Source: Nitrososphaerota archaeon
Lineage (GTDB): Archaea; Thermoproteota; Nitrososphaeria; Conexivisphaerales; Conexivisphaeraceae
Length of the DNA: 64,000 bases
NCBI GenBank assembly: GCA_015522695.1
Contig: WALT01000010.1
Coordinates: 78,961 to 142,960 of the forward strand
Reading direction: 5' to 3'
In this document: positions 17,645 to 26,361 of the stretch, piece after piece
How positions within the stretch are numbered: the first letter of the stretch is position 1
Layout of the letters: each line of letters opens with the position of its first letter
Translations under genes and position numbers: made by a program
The notes under the pieces: generated by a model
Databases searched by the model: none
Told to the model about the DNA's origin: nothing
What the model saw: only the letters and a program-made list of their open reading frames with translations

Positions 17645-19844
17645 GACCATCCTTCTACTGTTATTCGCGATCCTGATAATATCGGTCAAGGTGGGGACTG
17701 CCGGAAGCCTGGAGACCGTACTTCTGTTATTACCGAACAACGTCAGCAACGGCATCGCGCTTCACGAGCTCAAGACCTCAGGCGTTGACATCAACGTTCT
17801 GTGGGAGTTAAAGGCGCTGGGACCTGGGCTGATATTGGAGACGAGCGATGCGGCGAGCCTGAAGAGGATATTTCCTCATGCCCTCGTGCTTCATGATAGA
17901 TATCTACCTGGACCTTCTATTGCGGGCCTCGGAGCTCCGAGGTCCTATAACTACAATGAAGGCCTGAACTATACTGGAAAGGGCATACTAGTGGCGATCA
18001 TAGATACCGGAGTTAACGACAGCCTACCCTGGCTTAAGGGCAAGGTCATCTCACAATATGATTTCATCGATGGAGACAACGATACGTCGACCAGGAACCC
18101 GCACGGGAACGTAATCGCCAGTATAATAGCTGGATCATGGAGCAACTTCACCGGAGTAGCTCCCAAAGCTAAGATCTTAGCGTATAGGATCTTCGGGAAT
18201 GGAGGGTTCACATCAACAGCACTTCTAGCTAGAGCTCTAGAGAGGGCTACGGAGGAGGGTGCCGACATCGTGAACCTGAGCCTAGGCGGCATCACGACAC
18301 GTAGTGAGCTTAATCCGTTGATCTATAGGTTATATCGTAAGGGCATCGCGGTGATAGCTGCCGTCGGTAATAGCGGCCCAGACCCGGGGACGGTGAGCTA
18401 CCCGGCGCTTTCCTGGAGCGTGCTGGGCGTCGGGGCTTCACTATCTCCATTCGCAAGGGGATACTTTCCCCTCGTCAAACTGGGGGATGGAACGATTTTA
18501 CTGACACCTATGCTGATGGCTGGAGCAAACGTCACATCCAGGAGCGTCGACGGCAGGCTGGCATATGTCATCCATGCCAGACTCACTGATGTGAGGGATA
18601 TCGACTTGAGAGGGAAAGTGGCCGTCAGCGTTAGAGATCACAGAACGTATTTCGGCGTTATGGCGAAAAACGTGGCGGAGAGAGGGGCAGTAGCTTTGCT
18701 CGTGGTCAACGACGAGAACGGCAGTTTCAGAGGGAAAATATTGCTGCCGGAAAACCCGAACTACACGTCGCCGATACCGGTGCTCAGCGTCAGCGGCGAG
18801 GAGAGAGATATTCTCCTCAGGGCAGCGAAAAGGGAAGATCATGTATCGATATCCTTCTTGAGAAGGGCTCCAGCACAATTCTCCGCGAGGGGACCGGCCC
18901 TCGGTCTGTACGTTAAGCCGGATGTCATCGCCTGGGGTAGTATGGATCCGAATCCATTGGGGTTCAATGCGACCGGAACGAGCTTCTCAGCGCCATATGT
19001 CACCGGGGTTGCAGCATTACTCATGGAGAGATTCGGGAAGATCGGACCGGAAAAGTTGTACTCGATGATGAAGCTGGCAGCTAGCCCTCTCCCAGTACCT
19101 GGAGGAGGCCTATTCTCGCCCATCATTCTGGGGGCGGGTGAGATCAATGCCAGCGTCGAGGTCTCAAGGGCCTCCCTCTACATTGTACCGAGCTATCTCT
19201 CCCTTTTTCCTACATGTAGCAAGCCATACAAACTGGAGGCCAAGATCGGGACCCTGGGTCATGGCGGAATCGCCGTGTTGAGCATCGTAGGTGTGGACGC
19301 CAGCGTGCACCCGGGCAGGATCACCCTAGTTCCCGGGATAGAGCGTACCATAGATATACGAGCGGAGCCGACTTGCAAGCGGAGCTTCGGTTGGTTGAAG
19401 ATACTCTATGATGGCTATAACTATACACTTCCCATGTTCATCGAACCTGGCAAGGCCCTCGTGAGCGTCAGCGGGTATACCGTCAATACAGCTCCAGGAA
19501 GGAATTATACGCTTGAAGTGATAGGCTCCAGCATGGAACCTGTCCAGGAATACTACAGTGTGGGGAACGTGACCTTAAGGGATGTCGGACCAGGCTATTG
19601 TGCCGTCCTAGCATATACAGCTAGCTCGCTAAAACCTGTCGGTAAGATGTTGACCTACATCGCCGTGCCCCTAAGTGGAAGGCCGGGATTTGCTCTGGCT
19701 GGGCCTCCAGTCGAGACCTATGTGGTCGTCCTGATAACGATAGTACTTTCAGCGGCATTAGCGCTGCTCGCGTTGGCCCTGGATAAACTCCTGGCTAAGA
19801 GGATCACCAGGGCCCGTAACATCCGAGCTGATCGTAGGATATAG
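17625..19844 (+). CDS. Membrane-anchored subtilisin-like serine protease (S8) with PA-domain insert
   Basis: This is a 739-residue secreted protease. The TTG start at 17625 gives a signal peptide (hydrophobic ~9-23). The catalytic triad is complete: D127 (IIDTG), H160 (NPHGN) and S453 (GTSFSAP), with the oxyanion-site AVGNSGPD near 250. Between His and Ser lies a protease-associated (PA) insert at roughly 285-410. After the catalytic domain comes a ~200-residue beta-rich region with N-glycosylation-like NYT sites. A final transmembrane helix (~700-725) is followed by a basic tail, so the enzyme should sit on the outer face of the cell membrane. Likely role is extracellular peptide supply or surface protein processing. 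Confidence 0.93.
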   Translation: MSRWKIRTILLLLFAILIISVKVGTAGSLETVLLLLPNNVSNGIALHELKTSGVDINVLWELKALGPGLILETSDAASLKRIFPHALVLHDRYLPGPSIAGLGAPRSYNYNEGLNYTGKGILVAIIDTGVNDSLPWLKGKVISQYDFIDGDNDTSTRNPHGNVIASIIAGSWSNFTGVAPKAKILAYRIFGNGGFTSTALLARALERATEEGADIVNLSLGGITTRSELNPLIYRLYRKGIAVIAAVGNSGPDPGTVSYPALSWSVLGVGASLSPFARGYFPLVKLGDGTILLTPMLMAGANVTSRSVDGRLAYVIHARLTDVRDIDLRGKVAVSVRDHRTYFGVMAKNVAERGAVALLVVNDENGSFRGKILLPENPNYTSPIPVLSVSGEERDILLRAAKREDHVSISFLRRAPAQFSARGPALGLYVKPDVIAWGSMDPNPLGFNATGTSFSAPYVTGVAALLMERFGKIGPEKLYSMMKLAASPLPVPGGGLFSPIILGAGEINASVEVSRASLYIVPSYLSLFPTCSKPYKLEAKIGTLGHGGIAVLSIVGVDASVHPGRITLVPGIERTIDIRAEPTCKRSFGWLKILYDGYNYTLPMFIEPGKALVSVSGYTVNTAPGRNYTLEVIGSSMEPVQEYYSVGNVTLRDVGPGYCAVLAYTASSLKPVGKMLTYIAVPLSGRPGFALAGPPVETYVVVLITIVLSAALALLALALDKLLAKRITRARNIRADRRI

Positions 19845-19920
19845 TGGATATCCCTCGTGGACTGAAATATCGTCACATATCCAAAAAACCTCGAGCGAAA
19901 CCCCAACTATCGGTTCAAAA

Positions 19921-19955
19921 TCCTCCTTTCACTTTTATTCTATCTTATTTTTCTA
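19921..19955 (+). terminator. T-rich termination region after the subtilase
   Basis: Several pyrimidine/T runs (CTTTTATTC, CTTATTTTTC) lie about 80-110 bp after the subtilase stop. Archaeal RNA polymerase stops at such oligo-T runs. The convergent NAPRT gene ends at 20016. Confidence 0.45.
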
Positions 19956-20015
19956 CTGAAGTTCGACAAAATCTCTATAATAATGTTCTAGGACATCACA
20001 TTTAGGGATGACCGC

Positions 20016-21290
20016 CTAGAGCACGAGCGTGAGGCTGGGTTTGACTTCCCTGAGCCTATCCAGCTTCCCAAGGAGGTTCTCCCTGATCCCGTCGATGGAT
20101 AAGAACTCTCTCACAATCCTACCGGACGACATCATGGGTTTTAGCAATGGCTCATAGCCATCGGGCGGTTTCCACCCAGCTGGTGCCACATAGTCATGGA
20201 ACGTTTCGATGTTCCTGAAGACCTCCTTCCTCCCTGAGAGGTCCCCGCGCTTCGCCTTAGGCAATAACTTGCCGTCTGGACCCTCAACTTCCACGACCTT
20301 CATGTTAAAATCTATCGTCGGCGCATCGGAGACCCTCGTACCCACACCGAAGCCGTCGACCAGATCCCTGAGCTCCCTGACCTCCTCTTCGTCTATCCCA
20401 CCCGATATGAATATCCTGATCTTACGTCCAGTTCTGATGTTGAGCTCCCATCTGACCTCCTCTATTATCTTCCTCCACTCCCCCCTCCGGCTGGAAGGCG
20501 TATCTAGACGTACACCATACAACTTCTCACCAAGGGTCTCATACGCCATCAGCGACTCCATCTTCTCGTCGCAAAGCGTATCGACGAGGGCCACCCTTGG
20601 CACATCCGACGGCAATGCACCGTCGAATGCTCGCCACGCCTTTCTTTGATCATCGAAGCACAGTATGAAGCTATGTGGCATCGTACCGGCTGCCTTTACC
20701 CCCATGAGCTTCGTGGCTATTATATTCGAGAAGCTATCGAATCCAGCCATATATGCACACCTCTCTATCAACGGTGCGAGGGCCGGATGTGCCCTTCTGG
20801 TGCCGAAGCTCAGTAGGACCTTGTCCCGCCCAGCGATCATTCTGATCCTAGCGGCCTTCGTCGCATAGCCAGAGGCGGAGCACAGAAAACCGAGCACGGC
20901 TGTCTCATATCTAGCGAAATCAGCGTACCTGCCCTGTATCCTCATGATCGGCTCATAGGCAGCCGTCCTGCTTGAGGTCTGGAATATCTCGCCCTCCTCT
21001 AATGCCCATATGTCGAGGGGCAAACCCTCCAGGAGCTTCGCCACCTCGTATATTCCGGCTGCGACGCCCCACTCGTCCGCGTAAGGGAGCTTCCTCGTAT
21101 ATACCTCAACCGTGACGAGGGGATTTTTACCTGCCTTCCTCAAGGCCCTCTCGACGTTCACGAAGTAATAGTCCGTTACCTCACCGTTTTTGATCTCGGA
21201 GTCCTTAGCAACCCAGAACATCCTGTCGTCGAGGTCCATTTCCATGGCTAACCCCCCAGCTGCTCGCATTATTTCAATTCTCCGCGTCAA
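20016..21290 (-). CDS. Nicotinate phosphoribosyltransferase (archaeal type)
   Basis: The enzyme makes nicotinate mononucleotide from nicotinate and PRPP in NAD salvage. Hallmarks: TDYYFVNVERAL near the N-terminus, SSRTAAYEPI with the substrate-binding region, LLSFGTRRAHP (conserved FGTRR), ISGGIDEEEV and the phosphate loop FGVGTRVSDAP. It is 424 residues from the ATG at 21290, but an ATG at 21245 (MEMDLDD) fits the family's usual N-terminus better. No NAD-synthesis partners are adjacent; the PAC2 gene lies 7 bp upstream on the same strand. Confidence 0.92.
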   Translation of the reverse strand: MTRRIEIMRAAGGLAMEMDLDDRMFWVAKDSEIKNGEVTDYYFVNVERALRKAGKNPLVTVEVYTRKLPYADEWGVAAGIYEVAKLLEGLPLDIWALEEGEIFQTSSRTAAYEPIMRIQGRYADFARYETAVLGFLCSASGYATKAARIRMIAGRDKVLLSFGTRRAHPALAPLIERCAYMAGFDSFSNIIATKLMGVKAAGTMPHSFILCFDDQRKAWRAFDGALPSDVPRVALVDTLCDEKMESLMAYETLGEKLYGVRLDTPSSRRGEWRKIIEEVRWELNIRTGRKIRIFISGGIDEEEVRELRDLVDGFGVGTRVSDAPTIDFNMKVVEVEGPDGKLLPKAKRGDLSGRKEVFRNIETFHDYVAPAGWKPPDGYEPLLKPMMSSGRIVREFLSIDGIRENLLGKLDRLREVKPSLTLVL

Positions 21291-21297
21291 ATAGCGT

Positions 21298-22047
21298 TCA
21301 GCTTATGTAATCCATCCTGCCTGGCTTACTCTCCTTCGTTTCTTCCCTCTTAGCTAGCTCAGCCCTCATGGCTTTGAGCGCCTTCTCCGTTTCTGCCGCC
21401 ATTACGTCCAGCATCCCGTAGCTGACTTCAACTCCAGATAATCTAGCGAAAACCCTCAGAACCTCCTTGGATGCGAGGGCGTCGGTATAGTAACCGGCCG
21501 TTTCCCCCAGAAGACATGCTCCCTCCATCCCCTTCAACGATGCCATAGCGAACAACAATCCGTTCATCCCGGTTATCGTACCTCCATCCATGAGCTTGAC
21601 GCCGACTTCCCCAAGCTTCTCGAGTAACCTCTGGCTGGTGGCAGTTCCATGGACGCCCCTTTCTAGAGGCTCCCTACCCAATATATAAGCTGCCAGCGAG
21701 TATACGATCCTGACACCTGACTCCTTAGCGAGCTCTAAGAGTCTGTCCACAACTTGATAGCCGGCTTCCCCGCTCTCCGTTTGAGCAGGCCCTGTGAAGA
21801 GCAGCATTCCACTGTTTGCACGAGTATGGTACAGCTGAAATCTTGGCATCACCGCTATTCCATCATCTTGGATGTATATCTGTGGAGGGAAAGCTGATGT
21901 GTATATCTCAGCGACAAGATCGGCCTTCAGCTCATGTATTAGGTGATCCACGGCTATCTTACCGACATGTCCGGCCCCTGGCACCGCCCCTACCAAGATC
22001 TCCGCCCTTGGAGGGTTGTCCATAAAGCGCTTCACTATGACGCTCAT
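21298..22047 (-). CDS. PAC2 family protein (proteasome assembly chaperone-like)
   Basis: This 249-residue protein is of the archaeal PAC2 family (COG2047-like), related to eukaryotic proteasome assembly chaperone PAC2. Visible pattern: LVGAVPGAGHVGKIAVDHLI at the N-terminus, the PRFQLY strand, LLFTGPAQTES, YSLAAYILG and ITGMNGLL.AMA, then a charged C-terminal helix. No catalytic residues are known. Archaeal members are presumed to help proteasome or ATP-grasp partners. It is likely cotranscribed with NAPRT. Confidence 0.85.
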   Translation of the reverse strand: MSVIVKRFMDNPPRAEILVGAVPGAGHVGKIAVDHLIHELKADLVAEIYTSAFPPQIYIQDDGIAVMPRFQLYHTRANSGMLLFTGPAQTESGEAGYQVVDRLLELAKESGVRIVYSLAAYILGREPLERGVHGTATSQRLLEKLGEVGVKLMDGGTITGMNGLLFAMASLKGMEGACLLGETAGYYTDALASKEVLRVFARLSGVEVSYGMLDVMAAETEKALKAMRAELAKREETKESKPGRMDYIS

Positions 22048-22096
22048 AATTCCCTGCCGCCATTATGTGGAGGCAACTGTCTAATAAGCTGACCGT

Positions 22097-22783
22097 CTAG
22101 TCCTCCAGTAGTTGTACGAGTTCCTCGAACACGTAGTCGATGAGCTCTTCCTGCATCGCTCTACCGAAGACCGTGACGACCGAGTTCCTCGTAACCCCTA
22201 AAACGAGATCGCCCCTCTCTGGAAGGGAAACCACCACGTACCAGATCTTACCATGAGATAGGTACTCCTGATATAGGGATGAATCCCTGAGCGACTCGCC
22301 GTAGAGTGCGAGCACCTCCACGTTCGGTAGGTCCACTTGATCGAAGTAGACGACCCTGGCGTTCTCCATCTTCGTCTCGAAGTACCTTCTAAATCTATCG
22401 TGAGATAGCAAGGCTTCGATCACGGCACTCGGCCTACCATAGATTATCTTGGACAGGTCGATGGCTATCTCGTTAGCTATCCTCTTCTTGGCCAGCACCA
22501 ATAACAGCTGGTTGACCCCATCTTCGAGCCTCGCGAATATCGGGATCTCGAGCGTCCTGACCGTTTTGATCAGCTCATCCCTTTTCCTATAGACGATAGC
22601 CCTATCCTTAAGCACGTTCGCAGTCAGGACGCCTGTGGAGTAGGAGACATCCCTTATCTCCTCCGTCAGCATCTGTCCCGTCTCCTGGTCCTCCCACATG
22701 ATCTTGAAATCCTTGAGCTTCAACAGCGCTATCTCCGGCTTCACGGTCTCGGATAGCTTGAAGAGTTTAGCGGCTAATGGCAA
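22097..22783 (-). CDS. Conserved-looking protein of unknown function
   Basis: This 228-residue soluble protein is rich in Leu, Val and charged residues, with no transmembrane segment, cysteine motif or nucleotide loop that I can recognise. The pattern alternates likely helices (GVNQLLLVLAKKRIANEIA) and strands (IWYVVVSLPERGDLVLGV, NSVVTVFG), suggesting an alpha/beta fold. It lies 36 bp downstream of the FAD-oxidoreductase (beta) gene on the same strand and could be the last gene of that operon, or independent. I do not assign a function. Confidence 0.7.
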   Translation of the reverse strand: MPLAAKLFKLSETVKPEIALLKLKDFKIMWEDQETGQMLTEEIRDVSYSTGVLTANVLKDRAIVYRKRDELIKTVRTLEIPIFARLEDGVNQLLLVLAKKRIANEIAIDLSKIIYGRPSAVIEALLSHDRFRRYFETKMENARVVYFDQVDLPNVEVLALYGESLRDSSLYQEYLSHGKIWYVVVSLPERGDLVLGVTRNSVVTVFGRAMQEELIDYVFEELVQLLED

Positions 22784-22819
22784 TCCTGAAGAAGCCAGAT
22801 GTAGGGGTGGGAAAAAACA

Positions 22820-23941
22820 TTACTCCCTATATGGTCTGAAGTCCTCTAAGAACTGATCCCTTCTACCATCAGCTATCTCCACGGCTGCCCTGGCAGCTAC
22901 AGCCGTCCCGATGCTGAATCCATAGTTGTTGAATCCATAGATGTAGTATAGGTTCTCATATTTCCTGCTCCACCCAACTATAGGGAGCCCATCGTCCGTG
23001 TAATCCAGATATGCTCCCCACTGCCTCAACACGTTTATGTAGGCGAAGCTCGGAAACAGCTTCACAGTTACCGTCGCGATCCTCTCCAGAAGTCTCAGGC
23101 TCTCCTCTATATCATAGCTCGGATTGTCGATGCCCATATCGTACACGACAGCGGCGAACTCGTTCCTGAGGGTCTGTGTAAGCCTGTATCCCTTGCTCTC
23201 CACCGTTATCACAGGCTTGAATAGGTACTTATAGGGTTCTGTGCAGAAACCGCCAGCTGTTGTGACCCTTATGGGTTTGACGGGGTCATCCAGCTTCTTA
23301 GCGATCTCCCTGCTCTTGGCGCCTCCAGCTACTACGAACACATCGGCATCCGCTTTATGTCCATCCTCCATCACAGCCGCCTTTATCCTTCCACCGCCCG
23401 TATCGAAGTCCTTTATTTCCCTGTATTTGTACACCTTACCGCCCTTCATCCTCATGAGTCCAACCCTACCAAGTGTAAAGGGGAACGTGAACGCCTTATA
23501 GTCGTCATATGTCACCAAGGCACGATAGAAGGAGTTCTCGTCCACCCAAGGTAAGAGCTCCTCTTTAACCTCCCCAGGACTGACGTCCTTGACATCGATC
23601 CCCTCGCTCCTCCAAACTTCAGAGTAATCACGTAAGATCTCGTAATCCCTCTCCGTGAAGGCCACAGAGACGTGAGGGCATCTCTCACCGAATATGCCGA
23701 TCGGGAAGTTGGCCTCCTCCTTCAGCCTCCTATCCAACTCCTTCGCCAGTTCGACGCTCTCCAACGCCAACTTCACCAATCGCCTATCCCTTTGTTGGAC
23801 GCTGAACACGCTGAGAGACCTGCTCGTGGCCCCATAACCAAGATACTTGGCATCATAGATCTCGACGTCAACACCCTTATCCGCCAACTCTTGGGAGACG
23901 CTAGTCCCGATGGTCCCTGATCCGATGACGAGCACCTTCAT
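22820..23941 (-). CDS. FAD-dependent amine/imino-acid dehydrogenase, DAO family (beta subunit)
   Basis: This 373-residue protein begins with a dinucleotide-binding GSGTIG motif (residues 7-12) and ends with GFNNYGFSIGTAVA, the C-terminal FAD-contact region of the D-amino-acid oxidase/sarcosine oxidase family. Such subunits oxidise N-methyl or cyclic amines (sarcosine, glycine, proline). It is the last of four overlapping or nearly abutting genes (alpha, ferredoxin, BFD, beta), the same order as the dye-linked L-proline dehydrogenase (pdhAFXB) of Thermococcales, so L-proline is one good candidate substrate. Substrate specificity is inference. Confidence 0.85.
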   Translation of the reverse strand: MKVLVIGSGTIGTSVSQELADKGVDVEIYDAKYLGYGATSRSLSVFSVQQRDRRLVKLALESVELAKELDRRLKEEANFPIGIFGERCPHVSVAFTERDYEILRDYSEVWRSEGIDVKDVSPGEVKEELLPWVDENSFYRALVTYDDYKAFTFPFTLGRVGLMRMKGGKVYKYREIKDFDTGGGRIKAAVMEDGHKADADVFVVAGGAKSREIAKKLDDPVKPIRVTTAGGFCTEPYKYLFKPVITVESKGYRLTQTLRNEFAAVVYDMGIDNPSYDIEESLRLLERIATVTVKLFPSFAYINVLRQWGAYLDYTDDGLPIVGWSRKYENLYYIYGFNNYGFSIGTAVAARAAVEIADGRRDQFLEDFRPYRE

Positions 23942-23945
23942 CTCC

Positions 23946-24269
23946 TCACACCTCCTCCAGGTTGTTTTTGGCGAAGATCCCGAGGGGAACGGGCTGCGCT
24001 GGCGATCTGGCTTTATATTTTAACTCGTCTGGGCTTATCCTCACATCGAGCTTCCTCATCTCGTTCACATATATCCTTTGCATGAGCGCTAAGCAACCCC
24101 TTCCCTGACAGAATCCAGTGGTGCCCCAGCTGAACCTTCTGAATGCATTGATGTCGGCACCATCGATCCCCAAAAAGTCGATCATCATGTGGAATGCCCC
24201 GATCATGTCCTCCTGTGTTCTATCTAAACACCTACAGATTATGGCCGGGTGCAACTTCTTCTCACTCAT
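23946..24269 (-). CDS. BFD-like [2Fe-2S] small subunit
   Basis: This 107-residue protein starts at the ATG at 24269, whose ATGA overlaps the ferredoxin stop, with a GAGGAGG ribosome binding site just upstream; the frame also extends to 24308. The C-x-C pair (ICRCLD) and the later C-x4-C (FCQGRGC) form the four-Cys pattern of bacterioferritin-associated-ferredoxin-type domains. In alpha-beta-gamma-delta amine dehydrogenases this small subunit bridges electron flow between the flavin subunits. It lies 4 bp before the beta subunit gene. Confidence 0.85.
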   Translation of the reverse strand: MSEKKLHPAIICRCLDRTQEDMIGAFHMMIDFLGIDGADINAFRRFSWGTTGFCQGRGCLALMQRIYVNEMRKLDVRISPDELKYKARSPAQPVPLGIFAKNNLEEV

Positions 24270-24811
24270 CTCCTCCTCACCTCCACGTGTTTGATCTCGA
24301 AGGCCCACCCTTGAGGTACCAGGATATTGACGAGCACCGTGCCGAACTTAGGGCTCTTAATAACGGAGAACACTTCGGCCTCGCCGACGAGCTTGCCTCC
24401 CCTATCATATACATCGACAACATCCCCCTTCCTCGGTATCGGCGTTAACTCATAGGGTATCATGACGAGCGAGTAATCCTCGTACCCTGGCTTCCTCAGG
24501 CTCTTCTTTCCAAAGAAGTAATTCACTATATTAATAGCTAAACCGGGACAAGCTTGTGCACAAAGGGTACATCCGGTGCATTTATCCCAATCGATCTCCG
24601 GCCTATCTATCATGTTCTTCATGACTATAGCTTTAGTGGGGCAGACGTCCCTGCAAGGAGTACAGGGGATATCCTCGAGGCAGTCTATCACCGGCATCGG
24701 GGCTCTTTCAAGGGCCTTGAGCGGTGGTATCCTGTCATTTCTCTTAAGGTCTTCAACGGTAACGTAGCCAGCCTCTATAGTGTCTGTTCCTTCCAATACC
24801 TCCTCGCTCAA
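24266..24811 (-). CDS. Ferredoxin-type 4Fe-4S subunit
   Basis: Taken from the TTG at 24811, this protein has 181 residues; the TTGA overlaps the alpha-subunit stop, and a GGGGGAG purine run precedes it. The frame runs on to 24892, but that part is antisense-free alpha coding sequence in another frame. Two cluster segments are visible: C-x5-C-x2-C-x3-CP (CLEDIPCTPCRDVCP) and C-x2-C-x2-C-x3-CP (CTGCTLCAQACP). A beta-rich C-terminal half follows (VVDVYDRGGKLVG). It probably passes electrons out of the flavin dehydrogenase. It corresponds in position to PdhF of the proline dehydrogenase operon. Confidence 0.87.
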   Translation of the reverse strand: MSEEVLEGTDTIEAGYVTVEDLKRNDRIPPLKALERAPMPVIDCLEDIPCTPCRDVCPTKAIVMKNMIDRPEIDWDKCTGCTLCAQACPGLAINIVNYFFGKKSLRKPGYEDYSLVMIPYELTPIPRKGDVVDVYDRGGKLVGEAEVFSVIKSPKFGTVLVNILVPQGWAFEIKHVEVRRR

Positions 24812-26265
24812 ACCCTCTCCCCCATCAAGACCTTCTGTATACCTTGTTTTATCCTCTTGTAGTCCGGGCTCTCCCTGAACAAATCGAGCCACTCCATCGC
24901 CTGCCTCCTCTCCTCTTCGAGCTCGTCACCTCCGAGGCCAAGGCTGGATGCCGCTGATGTCCCTGCTATCCTGCCCTCCATGATCGCCGTGGAGGCTTCC
25001 TCGATGCCGCTAGCGTCTCCCGCAACGTATACCCCAGGAGCGCTCGTCTCCAGATACTGCGTCCTATAAGGCACGTACCCCCCTAGCTCCGGCACGAACT
25101 TCATCCTCGCACCGAACTTCTCTAACATCTCCACGCTCGGCGTTAAACCGACGGCCAACCATATGCCATCCACCCGGATCTCCTTCTCGCTGCCGGGTAC
25201 AGGTCTGAAGTTCTCGTCCACCTCATATATCTCTGCTGATTCAACCTTACCATCCCCATATACAGCCTTTATCGTATGTCGCAGAAGTATCGGCATCCTC
25301 ATCCTTCTGATCTTGGCTGCATGGACCAGATAAGCACCAGTTTTCGGTAATATATCTATCACCGCCTTCACCTTTATCCCTGCCTGGGCAGCCTGATAAG
25401 CTATGATGACACCGACGTTCCCGGCGCCTATTATGAGGACCTCATCGGCCGGCCTTATCCCGAACACGTTCATCAGCGTCTGGGCTGCACCAGCTCCCAT
25501 CACACCCGGTAGATCGTTTCCGGGGAAGGCTAAAGTTCTCTCCATGGCACCGGTAGCGACGATGTATCTCCTTCCCTTCATCATGAGCAACGTATATCTG
25601 TTGACGCCATCCGTTCGCACGGCGGTTAACATGCCCTCCGGAGCGTAGTAGCCGACAGCCTGCGCCATGGGATATAGATCTACGTTCTCATGATCCCTGA
25701 CCTCCGATAGGAGTACGTCGGCTATATCTACCCCTCTCGTTCCAGCATGACTTTCCTTCGTGCCGAAGAACTTATGCGTCTGTTTTACGAGTTGCCCACC
25801 TGGATATGGTGATTGATCCAAGACGGCGACTTTAGCTCCAGCTTTAGCCGCAGATATAGCAGCGGATAGTCCTGCTGGACCGGCACCGACGATGATCACA
25901 TCATATGACAGCGTTTTCCTCTCGACTTCAAGGCTAGAGACAGGTGTTGGGAACTCGGATTCATGCGGGTTTTCGGTCTCAACGACCATCCCCTCTTCCA
26001 CCGGCGTTATACATGTCCTGACATGGGGGATGCCGTTAACCCTCATCAGGCATTGACTACATTTGCCTATCATACAGAAGGGACCACGTGGCCTGTGTAG
26101 GATGCTGCTCTGGGTGAATGACATTATTCCAGCGGCATAAAGGGCAGCAGCTATCGTCTCATTTTTGTACGCGACTACGCCCTTTCCATCGAACGTGAAC
26201 TTCACCGGTTCGCCTCTATCCCACGTCAACACTGGATGCTCCCATATCCTCCTGTCTACACTCAA
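24808..26265 (-). CDS. FAD/NAD-dependent dehydrogenase alpha subunit with N-terminal 2Fe-2S-like domain
   Basis: This 485-residue protein starts with TTG. An N-terminal Fer2_4-type domain holds C64, C69, C72 and C85, followed by an FAD site (IIVGAGPAGLSAA, ~124-136), an NAD(P) site (IIGAGNVGV, ~277-285) and a late GVYVAGDAS that closes the FAD site. The same layout is found in sarcosine oxidase alpha, hydrogen cyanide synthase and the Thermococcales L-proline dehydrogenase alpha subunit, which has NADH dehydrogenase activity. It is first in the four-gene operon. The T-box/GcvT half of true sarcosine oxidase alpha is missing, which favours the proline-dehydrogenase type. Confidence 0.88.
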   Translation of the reverse strand: MSVDRRIWEHPVLTWDRGEPVKFTFDGKGVVAYKNETIAAALYAAGIMSFTQSSILHRPRGPFCMIGKCSQCLMRVNGIPHVRTCITPVEEGMVVETENPHESEFPTPVSSLEVERKTLSYDVIIVGAGPAGLSAAISAAKAGAKVAVLDQSPYPGGQLVKQTHKFFGTKESHAGTRGVDIADVLLSEVRDHENVDLYPMAQAVGYYAPEGMLTAVRTDGVNRYTLLMMKGRRYIVATGAMERTLAFPGNDLPGVMGAGAAQTLMNVFGIRPADEVLIIGAGNVGVIIAYQAAQAGIKVKAVIDILPKTGAYLVHAAKIRRMRMPILLRHTIKAVYGDGKVESAEIYEVDENFRPVPGSEKEIRVDGIWLAVGLTPSVEMLEKFGARMKFVPELGGYVPYRTQYLETSAPGVYVAGDASGIEEASTAIMEGRIAGTSAASSLGLGGDELEEERRQAMEWLDLFRESPDYKRIKQGIQKVLMGERV

Positions 26266-26361
26266 GTTCTCGAGCTATCGGTGGGGGCCATAAGGGTAAA
26301 AATATTGTCTTCTCACAATAATTATAGTTCATTCAAAACTACTTATCAGGAAATATTTATT

